From Sipunculus nudus (taxonomy: Eukaryota; Annelida; Sipuncula; Golfingiida; Sipunculidae), in contig CM049322.1 in the NCBI GenBank assembly GCA_026874595.1, forward strand, positions 40,790,840 to 40,854,839: a stretch of DNA of 64,000 nt, given 5' to 3'. Shown here piece after piece: positions 52,753 to 61,515 of the stretch (the stretch's first letter is position 1; each line of letters opens with the position of its first letter). Both the position numbers and the translations under genes were made by a program. The notes beneath the pieces were generated by a model. The model saw nothing but the letters and a program-made list of their open reading frames with translations. It did no database searches and had not been told where the DNA came from.

Positions 52753-54770
52753 ACACACACACACACACACAAATCTCAGACGGCCCTTATGGTTGCAACC
52801 ACGTGGTGCGTCCCCGTTTGATCCACGTCACTTTTGATTAAATTTAATGTGCCAAGAGAGTTTGAATATCGAAATTTTATTTTTTAGACTTTTTCAAAGA
52901 CCATCATGATTTCTGCTACTCAAGTAGCACAATGAAAATTAATATCGTTTTCTTTAGCACCCAAACGCAATACATACTCACCTTTCAATATGCTATACAT
53001 TTTGACGAACCTGATGCTTTCCATAGGTTAGGCACACCAGGCCCTGTGGCTTCATTTCACTATTTTATACATACCATGCCCAGTTTCTTCACTATATGTT
53101 ATACATACCGCGCCCAGTGGCTTGATTATATGTTATAAATAACGTGCCCAGTGCCTTCACTGTGTTATACACACCGTGCCCAATACCTTCACTATGTTAA
53201 ACACGAGGTGCCCGCTGCCTTTAAAATGTTACACATCGTGCCCAGTTGCCTGTCTATGTTATACATACCGTGCCTGGTGCTGCCCCTCCGTTCAGGTCTT
53301 GCTCCATCAGGAACGTCGCTCTGCCCTTGTTGTCGGGGCTCACGATGTGGTTAGTGTTTTTCAGACTCGTTGTGTGTGTCGCAAAGAAACTAAACAACAA
53401 ACAATCATAAATATATGGATTAACATACAAGTAAAATATCAACATAATCCAAATAATCTATTTATCTCTATGAGATATTATTCGAAGTCAAATTTACCTT
53501 AATTAGACCTGATTGTAATTGGTCTCGAGGCAAGAGACAATTACTTTTAAACATTTTAAAAATCGACTTAAAATCGACTCCATATTCTGTTTTGGCAAAT
53601 CTTAAAAACAAAACCTAACCTTTATTTGCAAGGCCCTTACTTATTTTTCTGTCTTAAGTACACCATCCCAGGCTAATCATTTCATTCTTAAAAAAAACCG
53701 ATATGCGTGTGTTTTTTCATATTGAAAGTGCATCGCTATTAGCAGCCTATCGGCAATCCCTCCCAGTTTACGATTGCCTATAAGATATCTTTGTTATCTG
53801 TTATACATGGACTCAACATCACCAAACAAAAAATGTTATGACAAACCCCAGAAATTTTTTCATTACTATCCTTATTGCGATAAGACATTTCGAAATATCT
53901 TTATTTTCACATGATTAAGAACACATAAGAGAATGATAAGTAGGAAAATTACTCTCGGATGCACAACCAACAAAGCATTCCACAATTAGGAAATATACAA
54001 GAGTGCCATAAGGTTATACCTCTGACAGCCTTCACCAATCATATTAACCAATATCTTGTATTGGTAACAAAGGCAACATATCCCTGTATAACTATAAGCG
54101 GGCTTGGCTTTGAAACCTTAATCTGATTAGGAGACACCAGTGACGCCTGTCAAAGTCTCTGTTCGTGTTTCCATAAAGATGACATCGATTTGTGTAATTG
54201 ACATCCACGGGGGATTCTGTGTCATAGAAATAAGGCGCTATCGGAAGATCTCCTAAAGGGATTTGTTAGATTGGGTTCCCCACAAAGAACTACTGCAGCT
54301 CATCTTACGTTCAAAGAGACCGAATGAGGTTCCATTGATGAGTGGTCTTGTATAAAGGATTAAGTTCGATAAGGCCCCTGAAAACACTTAGTCTTCTTCA
54401 ATCGAAGTTTGTATTGAAGAAAGTCTTTCTACAAATCATGCGTGATGATGTATCCTACATATTCCACATATAAATAAGGCTTGGGCTAGTTGGGTCTCAA
54501 ATAAAAGAGAATTTTGTTATAAATTAATTTTTCATATTTTGGTAGAAAGGTAAAACATTATATTCTATGTTTATATGTGCTATGTTAAGATGATGATGAT
54601 GATGATTTTGTATTGTACTAATGTACGATGTAATTCCTAAACTTCTTTGTTTGTAACCCTCGAATGTCCACTTGAACGGAAGCCAAAAATCGTACTAAGG
54701 ATATAATTTAAACACACTGAACGTTTTAATGAGATAACACGAGAAGTTTTAACTGCATAAACTTGTTGCA

Positions 54771-54810
<40 letters not shown>

Positions 54811-57800
54811 GTTAATACAAATATCAATATCCCTCTTAGTAAATAAAAAGCATTTTGATATATACGGGAACACATTTTTTGTGAAACTCTATATAAAATA
54901 GTATGTTAGCACATTTTATTTTGTTTTACACATGCAAACTATTTATTTATAAAAGTATCGGCGAATTCATATATAAAGGTAACGCGGCTTGGACAGTGGG
55001 TGATTAAATGCTCTCTGTGCTTGTGACGCGGGTTCGATTCCCGGTGTGGCTATTAGAGTGGGTTGTAGTTGCCCGTCCAAGGTCGGTGGGTTTCTCCGGA
55101 TTCTCCGGTATCCTCCACCCAAGAGACTACCGTTCGCCACTATCATAACCATGGAGAGTGCCTCGTATTAGTTTATCCTATTAGTTGTACAATTCATGTA
55201 ACATAAATAAAGTTTATATATTACACTGAAAGATATTGTATATTTATGTACGCACCTGACCAGCCCCATATCGCCGCCAGCTCCAGTTACGAACTTCAAC
55301 ACCGTCATCTCCTTATCAACAGTCGTTGAGTATCTAAAACACAATTTTATTGCAATAATCTTCCTTTGCCTGCAAGGTCCTGGCGGTCTTCGCACCTATC
55401 GATCTTAAACTTGGTAGTGCTTTGGCGCCATTTCCTTGCCTGTAGCTATAAGGGTTTCGTGAAAACTACAGGGCAATTTTTTTTATTTAAAACGAAGACG
55501 CTTCAGTGCATGATAACGTTTCGGAAACATTATAGTTTTCAGCTTAGAATGTGTTTTGTTTCATATTATAACAATATGTATGTGGAAATACGTCAGACAT
55601 TTACTGTCCATAGAATCATAATTTTAATATCTGGTTATGGTTAGATAGTATCCCATAATGCCACACCGCTTGAATTGTTAGGTATTGCTCGTGTGTAAGC
55701 TGCTTCTCTGTCACTCAGTGAAAATGAGAAATAAGACTGTGCTAAACATTATGAAACTGCGCTACCTGGCCCTCTCGGCGGCGGGGTTGTTTTCATAAGC
55801 TGTGGGACTCCTGTTTATGTTAGCGTCCATCAGGTCGCCCCGCGACATCAAGAGATTTCCCGCCTGTAGGTCGTTATGGGCCAACCGGATACTCTGTTCG
55901 GATATACACAGGGGCAGGCGATCGTTTACATGATTATCCGAATATATATTATTTGAACATTTAGATTCAAACATTGAGTACCCGATCATCGATTATTCAC
56001 ATATCGATTGGTCAATTATCGATTACTCGAACATTAATTATTCGAAAATTGGTTATCTTAACAGCGAATATCGAACATCGATTTCCCTAAGTGTATTAAA
56101 CCTAGATTTAAAATTAGGATTGTTTGACAATTTTCATAAGTATTTTCTAAAGGCCGTTTAAACGTATATAGTAGAAGCTATCTGAAAGATCACTTGTCTA
56201 ATCAGACCACCTGTCTATAAAGACCACACTTGATTGATCCAAAAGCATTATTATTGATTATAACTGATCTAATAAGACCACATGTGAAATAAGACCACTT
56301 TTGGCAGGTCCAAGAGGTGGGCGTATTACACAGGCTTCTCTCTACATAATTAGTTATTGGAAGACTTTCGATCATCTGTGAACTTTCAGTTAATGACAGG
56401 TTCACTAATGATTATTAACAATGTTAGCAACGCCCACCTTTTGTCTTAAATTTTGTTCCGAAAGGCATATAAACACATGAACATTATCATATAAACCATG
56501 CTTATTGATAATCAGTCAATCATGTAAATTTACATAATTTCGCCCGCCCCCTCACCTCAGCCACGCCTTCTACGACGATGTTATAAGTCTCATTGATGAA
56601 TCCACCAGTGGGCGCTTGATACATCCAGTACGTGTGGAGTCCTCCAGGCAGACTGTGGCTGTGACCAGGCATAAACATGACGTTCTGTTGACTGTAGAAA
56701 CCCCCAAGGCCCAGCTCTCCAAGCCGGTCAATGATCTGTACAAATAAATCGCAAACTATAATTAGATGGCCCGCAGTAGAGCTAATGCACCTCCGCTAAA
56801 AATATTGACGGTAACCAGGTATATTTAATGATATGTAATACAGCATGTCTCCTTGATATGTCATGGGTTTTATTATGCATAAATTTTTATGTTCATATAA
56901 GTTAATGTATTAAAAGATTGAACTCCTATTAGAATTCGTAACTACACCTTAATATACAATGAAACCTGAGTCTCTGTTCAAGTCAGATAAAGTTGCTTCC
57001 TTGGCAATAGGTATCAGACAATCTTGTCGAAATCATAGGAATCTCAACATATCTGATGTAATCACAAATTTGTTTTATCGTTGGTAATGACACTGGAATT
57101 AACAAATATTCCAGTTAAACCAAAGACTTTCGGTTCGAAGCAAAATTCTTCAACGATCAGACTTATAGTAAGCTTTCACGGTTAAATTTGTGGATAGAGA
57201 CAGGTATAACATATGATACTGAAGGGCAATTTTGACAATATCGCTTTAACTAAAGGGAAAACTTTAGGCCGAACACTGGTTGTGTTCGTCGAGGAAGGCC
57301 TTACCCCTTTCGCCGAAGCTTGGGAGAACATTGTGACGTCACAGACTACCAGTGCCACCCTGCGTTGTGAGGCGGTATCATGGATGACGAAGGCTCTGCT
57401 GAACTGTCTCAGGTGAATCCCTCTAGCTTCCTGGTCTGGCCGTGCATAGCCATACTTTAAAAATATAGTTAACAGTTCGATCAATATTACAGCAAAAAAA
57501 TTAAAAGGTATAGTCCTCAGGCACCGCCCGCGCCAATTTTAAACCCCCGCATCAAAAAATTCTGTTTTGCTTTTCAATAGAAAGAAAAATAAATAGAACT
57601 TACCAAATTCGAGCTCAAGCCGCTCGGACATTTCTTTTAAGAAGATAAAATCATACAATTTTGATAAAAATGTCTTTTTTATGTAGTGCTTTTACTTGTT
57701 TAGCAAAATAAATATGTTATTAAAATGCCTTTCCCTTATCATTTATTATCGAAACATACAAAAAAATTAAAAATAAAAAAAAAACGCCCGTCCGCATTGA

Positions 57801-58719
57801 TTTCTGAAGAAAAAGTGCCTGAGAACCAAACCTTATTATTTTGCCTTAGAGATCATGTTTATATCTTTTCTTCGCCAAGTCACCTGGGCTCAGTTGCCAT
57901 AGCATGATTGTCCAGTTGCCAAGGTTACATTACCAAATTTTTTTTCATCCCATAACTTCTCTTTAATATGAGAAATACTGAATGAAAAAAAAAATAAATA
58001 AAGTATACCATGTTCCTTCAGTAAACATAAACCCAATAATTATATGCAGCTTTACTATTCCTCAATCATGACTTATAATTTTAATGTTTTTATAAGTTAA
58101 CTTTCTATTTATCTGTTATGTTTTTTTTTAAGTTTTATAACAATTAATGATTAAAACGAATTGATTCAAATAGAGGTTTTCCAGGAGGAATACTGATGTA
58201 GGCGATTCAATCAACTTGTTCAAATCTAACAAGAATACACCTTGTAATAACTCCAGAACAAAACATAACATGCCTAATGACAGCATACATTATAGTCATT
58301 ATACGCACTGCAGCGTTTCATCATCCCCTTTTCTCGCATAAATTTGGCCTGAAGACGTAATTGCTTCTGTTTTTGCGCTATAATGTTAACCTTTTTGGAT
58401 TAATTGTTTGAAAAAAATCTTTATGGTAGCCAAAGACCTGAACACCTTGCAATTGCAAGATGTTTACTCTTTAAATGTCTATGTCCGCAAGAAACACTTT
58501 ACATTTTATAAATTTTACAAGAATCATTTAGTAAAATACTGAACTGACAATTTAATGTTCATATAACAAAGAAATCTGTGATTTAATTTTGAAATGACCT
58601 ACCAATGCGCCGTCTCCAAGCAGTCCGGTAATATCTGCAATACCGCGCCCGATCTGGAAGCCCTGCGCATGTGCTAATCCCACCAATGTAGCGGCGATCA
58701 ACCCATAAAGGGTAATCAT
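38829..58719 (-). CDS. ASAH2: Neutral ceramidase, complete 19-exon coding region
   Basis: Gene-level entry. Neutral ceramidase hydrolyses ceramide to sphingosine and fatty acid at the cell surface, in the gut lumen or in secretions. I joined 19 exons with matching phases into about 700 residues. They contain a signal peptide (1-19), then FQIGRGIADITG (20-31), GIHLRQFSRAFVIHD, NVMFMPGHSHSLPGG (H114, H116), NINRSP (R177), ATHTTSLKNTNHIV (H223), EGDASPN (catalytic-type S274), GYSFAAGATDGPG, VGVPAEWTTMCGRR (E459), RYEGASTTYGPNT (Y518), and a C-terminal beta domain ending in SEFSVA. In characterised ceramidases the zinc ligands are two His, Glu and Tyr; equivalents of all four are present. The odd point is HSHSLP in place of HTHSGP. 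There is no Ser/Thr mucin box or N-terminal anchor, so the protein is probably fully secreted. The family assignment is firm; full activity is inferred. Confidence 0.95.
39385..39545. mobile_element. MITE, GACCAC family, copy in ceramidase intron 18
   Basis: 161 bp flanked by TA. Termini CAGTGGAACCTGTCTGAAAG and ACACAGGTTTCACTG. The interior repeats AAGACCACCTG. Confidence 0.75.
39672..39910 (+). mobile_element. tRNA-derived SINE, copy 1
   Basis: An A-box-like TGGACAGCTGAGTG and a good B box (GGTTCGATTCC, 39724-39734) form the tRNA-like head. The body has GTTGCCCGTCCAAGG and TTTCTCCGGGTTCTCCGG; the tail ends GTTGTACAATCCACG, then AATAAATAA. Confidence 0.75.
40030..40325. repeat. Expanded 16-bp AGGTGGTCTTATTAGAC array
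   Basis: More than ten degenerate units of AGGTGGTCTTATTAGAC, ending in a MITE-like TTCGACTGTA. This looks like internal amplification of the GACCAC MITE. Confidence 0.7.
40442..40527 (-). CDS. ASAH2: Ceramidase exon 18
   Basis: The exon encodes ITNIYVEVQRSEGGSTWTSV and FTDSDWST plus two nucleotides, corresponding to [20 protein letters not shown] of the family. Acceptor ATACACAG, donor AA|GTAAGT. Confidence 0.92.
41427..41480 (-). CDS. ASAH2: Ceramidase exon 17
   Basis: A 54-nt exon encoding GATASVTFVSANPRNNHR, matching GEVAEVIFVGANPKNSVQN at the start of the C-terminal beta domain. Acceptor TTTAACAG, donor CGG|GTAAGG. Confidence 0.94.
41643..42024. mobile_element. piggyBac-like MITE with TTAA ends
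   Basis: About 380 bp in ceramidase intron 16. TTAA stands at both ends. The inverted repeats read ACCTACCGTACACGTTACG on the left and, reverse-complemented, GCCCAGCGTACACGAAAGTC on the right; both continue into ACGAAATTT. No transposase. Confidence 0.6.
42487..42630 (-). CDS. ASAH2: Ceramidase exon 16
   Basis: The exon encodes 48 residues linking the catalytic and C-terminal domains. A Pro-rich variable start is followed by LSLGTNFGDVLEDVDSSYNR, matching KGRTFGDVLQPAKPEYRVG. Phase 0 at both ends. Confidence 0.92.
43058..43153 (-). CDS. ASAH2: Ceramidase exon 15 (zinc-ligand tyrosine)
   Basis: The exon encodes IQRYEGASTTYGPNTLAAYQ and then a helix. TTYGPNT holds the metal-binding, catalytic Tyr of the RYEAASTIYGPHT block. 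Acceptor GTTCACAG, donor CGG|GTAAGC. Confidence 0.95.
43154..44336 (-). other. Ceramidase intron 14
   Basis: About 1.2 kb of AT-rich sequence with one GACCAC MITE (43866-44078) and no other recognisable feature. Confidence 0.7.
43866..44078. mobile_element. MITE, GACCAC family, with amplified interior and lost right end
   Basis: The left end is TACAGTGAAATCTCGCCTGA. The interior has six tandem CTGCTAATACGACCAC units. The right inverted repeat is not recognisable. Confidence 0.65.
44337..44435 (-). CDS. ASAH2: Ceramidase exon 14
   Basis: The exon encodes AMEAAGAPTGLHVVVTAMAN and SFTSYVTTFEEYQ, matching VVISGLCNVYTHYITTYEEYQ. The acceptor (CCATTTCGAG) lacks the usual pyrimidine before AG and was chosen by frame and spacing. 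Donor CAG|GTATGA. Confidence 0.88.
44855..44894 (-). CDS. ASAH2: Ceramidase exon 13, a 40-nt microexon
   Basis: It supplies TMCGRRMADTVRN, the exact segment missing between exons 12 and 14 (family TTMSGRRLREAV). Acceptor TTCTTGCAG. An alternative internal donor (ACT|GTGAGA) has a better consensus but would delete VRN; the GTGCGT donor fits family spacing better. Confidence 0.85.
44895..46711 (-). other. Ceramidase intron 12
   Basis: About 1.8 kb. Holds an AT microsatellite (45814-45890). The open frames near 46190-46450 and elsewhere look like chance. Confidence 0.65.
45814..45890. repeat. AT microsatellite in ceramidase intron 12
   Basis: About 30 TA units with one small interruption near 45867. 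Confidence 0.95.
46712..46806 (-). CDS. ASAH2: Ceramidase exon 12 (zinc-ligand glutamate)
   Basis: The exon encodes ADEEWPWQPEIVPTQIMRIG then NLVIVGVPAEW plus AC. The Glu of VPAEWT corresponds to the metal-binding Glu of PGEFTTMSGRR. Acceptor TTTTATCAG, donor AC|GTACGT. Confidence 0.94.
47722..47834 (-). CDS. ASAH2: Ceramidase exon 11
   Basis: After two nucleotides completing a Gly codon, the exon encodes DTEGDPEIDAIRD and CHAPKPVLLASGE, matching GKTEGDPFWDTIRD and CHKPKPILLHTGE. Acceptor TTTCTAG, donor GAG|GTAATC. Confidence 0.95.
47896..48215. mobile_element. MITE, GTGCCTGAGAACC family, copy 2
   Basis: Opposite orientation to copy 1. The right end GGTGCCTGAGAACCATACC is intact. The left terminal repeat is eroded: AAATCAATGGGCGGGCGG is present but GGTTCTCAGGCAC is missing. 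Confidence 0.7.
48303..48458 (+). mobile_element. tRNA-derived SINE, 5'-truncated copy
   Basis: Starts within the TTTTCTCTGGGCTCTCCAG body and ends GTTGTACAGTCCATG, then AAATAAATAAA, as in the two longer copies. The tRNA head is missing. Confidence 0.55.
48597..50327. mobile_element. Family A array-bearing element, copy 3 (in ceramidase intron 10)
   Basis: 1.73 kb and complete. The left ACTAGAATACGGG is followed by the hairpin GTAGTCG-ACAAG-CGACTAC, then GTATCCGCC. About ten palindromes of the GGTGGCGCCACC type follow, then the shared 3' domain and the GTATCCGC...GCGGATAC hairpin. It lies in the intron about 23 nt from the exon 10 donor. Internal units are almost identical to those of copy 2. 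Confidence 0.8.
50351..50432 (-). CDS. ASAH2: Ceramidase exon 10
   Basis: The exon encodes TKLCRPAMGYSFAAGATDGP and GAPPFFQ plus one nucleotide. GYSFAAGxxDGxG is a hallmark of the family. The donor is G|GTATAG, a weaker than usual site. A family A mobile element ends only about 23 nt into the following intron. Confidence 0.95.
51063..51164 (-). CDS. ASAH2: Ceramidase exon 9
   Basis: The exon encodes 34 residues with ELYNAASQQLSG and FQWVNMSDYMV, matching ELYxxASxxVxGxxxxxHQWVDMTDxxV. Acceptor ATTATTCAG, donor CCG|GTACGT. Confidence 0.93.
51165..52020 (-). other. Ceramidase intron 8
   Basis: Contains a 149-codon plus-strand open frame (51297-51746) with no recognised domain and no promoter or context. 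Treated as chance. Confidence 0.5.
52021..52107 (-). CDS. ASAH2: Ceramidase exon 8
   Basis: The exon encodes 29 residues, TSLCLGKGPTDDMFEDCRII then GDRQYNKAK, matching MCIAKGPGQDMFDSTQIIG of the family. Acceptor TGCCACCAG, donor AAG|GTTAGG. Confidence 0.94.
52353..52481 (-). CDS. ASAH2: Ceramidase exon 7 (catalytic serine region)
   Basis: The exon encodes 43 residues starting GSFVAGFAQASEGDASPN, matching the FVAAFAxxxxGDVSPN block that carries the catalytic Ser. The following Cys pattern (RCTDTGLPCDRQTSTCP) also matches the family. Phase 0 at both ends. Confidence 0.94.
52697..52771. repeat. CT then CA microsatellite
   Basis: About 27 CT units followed by ATA(CA)9. A second CT run (54774-54807) lies in intron 5. 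Confidence 0.95.
53035..53272. repeat. 30-37-bp minisatellite that includes the exon 6 donor
   Basis: Eight units of the minus-strand form GGGCACGGTATGTATAACAT with AGTGAAGGCACT between. The unit at 53269 is the real exon 6 splice donor. Related positions lie near 53237, 53206, 53175, 53143, 53109, 53075 and 53038; those at 53175, 53109 and 53075 keep a donor-like GGTRTGTATA. Confidence 0.85.
53269..53389 (-). CDS. ASAH2: Ceramidase exon 6 (second zinc-ligand region)
   Basis: The exon encodes FFATHTTSLKNTNHIVSPDN and then KGRATFLMEQ...PGT. It matches WFAIHPVSMNNSNHLVNSDN of known ceramidases, so both His positions are kept. Acceptor TTGTTTAG, donor ACG|GTATGT. The donor is the first unit of a tandem array that continues into the intron (see the repeat at 53035-53272). 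Confidence 0.95.
53390..55255 (-). other. Ceramidase intron 5
   Basis: About 1.9 kb. Holds a CT microsatellite (54774-54807) and a SINE (54983-55217); otherwise AT-rich and featureless. Confidence 0.7.
54983..55217 (+). mobile_element. tRNA-derived SINE, copy 2
   Basis: B box GGTTCGATTCC at 55031-55041, then GTTGCCCGTCCAAGG and TTTCTCCGGATTCTCCGG, with tail GTTGTACAATTCATG...AATAAAGTTT. It is collinear with copy 1 and ends about 40 nt from the exon 5 donor. Confidence 0.75.
55256..55333 (-). CDS. ASAH2: Ceramidase exon 5
   Basis: A 78-nt exon encoding YSTTVDKEMTVLKF and GGDMGLV, with split codons at both ends. It matches RYSxxxDKEMxVLK in the family. Donor AG|GTGCGT lies about 40 nt from the tail of a SINE in the adjoining intron. 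Confidence 0.95.
55766..55893 (-). CDS. ASAH2: Ceramidase exon 4
   Basis: The exon encodes SIRLAHNDLQAG, then DANINRSPTAYENN and PAAERAR (last codon split). This matches the family INRSPYSYxxNPxxERARY segment, whose Arg contacts substrate in solved structures. Acceptor CGAACAG, donor CAG|GTAGCG. Confidence 0.95.
56171..56342. mobile_element. MITE, GACCAC family, degenerate copy in ceramidase intron 3
   Basis: Interior AGACCACCTGTC / AAGACCAC motifs and loose ends GTAGAAGCTATCTGAAAG and CAGGCTTCTCTCTA, with TA nearby. Confidence 0.55.
56556..56735 (-). CDS. ASAH2: Ceramidase exon 3 (first zinc-ligand motif)
   Basis: The exon encodes 60 residues and contains NVMFMPGHSHSLPGG. The family consensus here is NVxLSGTHTHSGPGG. 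Both histidines are kept, but the flanking Thr, Ser-Gly and leading Ser-Gly are changed. Acceptor TTTGTACAG, donor GAG|GTGAGG, phase 0. Confidence 0.93.
57305..57454 (-). CDS. ASAH2: Ceramidase exon 2
   Basis: The exon encodes 50 residues, from YGYARPDQEARGIHLRQFSR to TMFSQASAKG, in phase 0 at both ends (acceptor TTTTTAAAG, donor GGG|GTAAGG). It matches the GxGxRLxSRAF region of neutral ceramidases. Confidence 0.95.
57488..57848. mobile_element. MITE, GTGCCTGAGAACC family, copy 3 (ceramidase intron 1)
   Basis: Left AAAAGGTATAGTCCTCAGGC and right GTGCCTGAGAACCAAACC termini with the same interior (CCCGCATCAAAAA). Lies about 35 nt upstream of the exon 2 acceptor, in the same intron. Confidence 0.75.
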
Positions 58720-58734
58720 GGTAGGGCAGTTTTT
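58603..58734 (-). CDS. ASAH2: Ceramidase exon 1 (signal peptide)
   Basis: The ATG is at 58719. A splice acceptor (TTTTCTCGCAG) lies 15 nt upstream, so a separate 5' UTR exon is expected further right. The exon encodes 39 residues: a hydrophobic signal peptide (MITLYGLIAATLVGLAHA) and then QGFQIGRGIADITGLLGDGAL, the conserved start of the ceramidase domain. Donor TTG|GTAGGT, phase 0. Confidence 0.9.
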
Positions 58735-60259
58735 CTGCGAGAAAAATACTAAATTCACCCGGCCAAGAGACCTGGTGTTGTGGAAAATGTTCCCGTTAGC
58801 TTCTGCCTTGATATCAAACATATGTGGGAACACCAGCACCTGGGCGGGAGGGTGATAAGACGTTAATAGTGATAGCGGGTCAGGGACCAAGGCGAGAATG
58901 ATAGGTCCTTACCACATGGAAAATATGAAAACTGTTATCATGTTTTTTTTTTCACACATTTTGGTTTCTGTGTCAATTTTGATTTTCGTGATTTTTTGTT
59001 CTTTATAAACCTGGTCATCCACTTCATGTCTATTTTTTTATAAGAATCGTTTAAAATATGGACAATGCAGTTATTGAAACGCAGTTATTGAAATCTCAAT
59101 TAAGATTTTTCAATACTATTTTTAGAAATTTGTTGAAACCTCAATTCCAATTCAACAAACTTGTCCCTTTTGTGTCGGTTAGCAGCCTTACAGGAAAAGT
59201 CGAGATTTTGATGACATTTAGTGGAGATTCAGAATAACATTCAAGGAACGATTCATTAAATTTTTTAGATAATCTGAATCACCATAATATATATTTTAAT
59301 TCAAATGGTTCTTCTCCATTGTGTGGCCATTCATTGGGTAAAAGAGGTTGGCTTTATGAGCCGCGTTTGAAGGTAGTCGGCCTGGTGAACCGTGACAATA
59401 GGAACACACGGAAATTAAAGGACCTATGTTCCGATATCTCGTCGAATTTTTTTCATAGGCGAATAGAGCTACAAAGCAATTTAGGTTTAAAATCATCAGA
59501 TGGCCGAAAGGTCTGTCTGAATTGGGAATGGTTGTTATAACTAAGTCAAAACATATACTGCCAGTCTATAAGTAAAACGTAATATTCATGTAGCTACAAC
59601 AATCGCGGCGGCTATTGTATTTTCGCCTTATATGTCGTTTAACGTATAGCCCCTAAGCATACCAAAATGACTTAAGTGCCGCTTCTGGGCCCACGTCTGG
59701 ATCAATCAGGCACTAGAGAATAGGTGAAGGGCCCCTTCACTCATCCCATGCAGGAGAGCCTACTTTTCCATAGGGTAGCCTATTAATGGGTCAGTCATAT
59801 TATAGATAAGAAGGGTGGTAGGTAGATCGCTTACATTGACGTTTATTGACTAACTAAAAAACCTGGACTATTTTAATAAAAACCATTGATAGATCACCAC
59901 GCATAGGCTGTTCTTTTTGTAACATCCCCGTGTTTATAACATGTGGGGGCCCGCCAAAATAATACAAACTCATTGAACAAGGACATCTGGCTGAGCGTCG
60001 GACGAACAAATGTTTATGCAAATGGCGTTGTGCAAATTATGACCTTTTAGTTTCGACACATAAGAAATCAAACACCTAAATCTGTATAACTTTTTTTCTG
60101 TTTGTCAACATTGGCATATGAACCGTGTTCACATATTTTTTTTAGATAAACAAGCTCATGCATCTGGGACACAATCGTTTTAAGAATTTTTCTTAAAATG
60201 AATTAGCTGTATTTTTATTAATATGTAAAATCAGAAATCACATAAATCTACAGAAGAGG

Positions 60260-60312
<53 letters not shown>

Positions 60313-60987
60313 TATATTTGACGTCTTTAACACCGGCCCTGGCATCTAAATTGTTAACGGCTAAATGAATTCCAAGTATCTAACAGATAAATTCGGGAAA
60401 TCAATTTTATCATCATATCACTTGTTGATCAGACAACGCCACCTACAGATCACGGGCCTATTCTTGAAATAAATGTTATAAAGTGTTCTTATTTAAAGAA
60501 GTAATCCTGGATTAATAAAAAGATGCATAAAGTTCAAGATAATGCCATGCTTCCATTAGAACATAGGAGATATATGGGTGCATTGTCAGTTAACTAGTTC
60601 ATGAGTCCCAAACTGGTATCCCCTAAATATCCAGGGGATTTTATTAATCGCACCATGTACTGATTGTTTTCTTTTTTTTTTACAAATAAGAGAGATAATT
60701 TCTTTATCCCGTTATTAAATACGCAATGTATTGTTATACCTGAATCATTTCAATATTCTCGATAAAGGGGAATTTAATCATACCATAAAAAGAAATTACA
60801 AAATATACCATAAATCACGGAAGAAATATTCTCATGTACTTAAGGTAAAATATTTAGTTCTGATGTTACGACGTCTCCTTAATTATTAACAGCTAAAGCA
60901 TCTACTCTGTGGGCATCTCAGTTTAAGGTCGCCTGCCTCAAATGGTTCACTTTGAGCGAAGGTAGACACAGGGAACTGAATTTTGGA

Positions 60988-61085
60988 GGTAATATAAGGG
61001 TAAGGTAATATAAGGGTAATATAAGGTGAAAAGAGTATATATATAAGGGTATATCAGGTAATATATGGGTAAGGTAAGGTAATTT
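60988..61085. repeat. GGTAATATAAGGGTAA minisatellite
   Basis: Degenerate 10-16-bp units of GGTAATATAAGG and GGTAAGGTAATAT in a head-to-tail run. Confidence 0.75.
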
Positions 61086-61515
61086 TATACACGGAGAAGG
61101 GACAAAATATCGTTCTTGTTTAGGATATTCCATCTGCTGTCCTATATACACCCCTACATTTACACTGGAATTCTTCCACCCTTACACCTTGTTTGGAGAA
61201 GGGAGGTACGAGGGTTAGTTACGTCTGGAGTGTGATCGGGAGACGGAACAGGATTAGCGCCTCGCAAAAGTTATGATAGCCATATCGGCTCTCCGTTTCC
61301 TTAGGTAGTCGCTCACACGTCGACTGGTGGTATACATCATTTAACTGGCAGTATACAACACATTGGTTCAATAATAATAATAATAATAATAAGCATTCTG
61401 ATTTGGACAGCATTTTAATCATTTTGGTGGACTTAGAATTTCAATTTCGTCAAATTTAAATTTCGTCATCCAATTCTCCATTGGAAAAATCCTAGCTTTA
61501 TCGATAAACCGGACC

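Noticed and set aside
59319-59540. 73-codon plus-strand frame upstream of ceramidase
   Set aside because: No recognisable motif; overlaps an antisense frame of similar length, as expected by chance.
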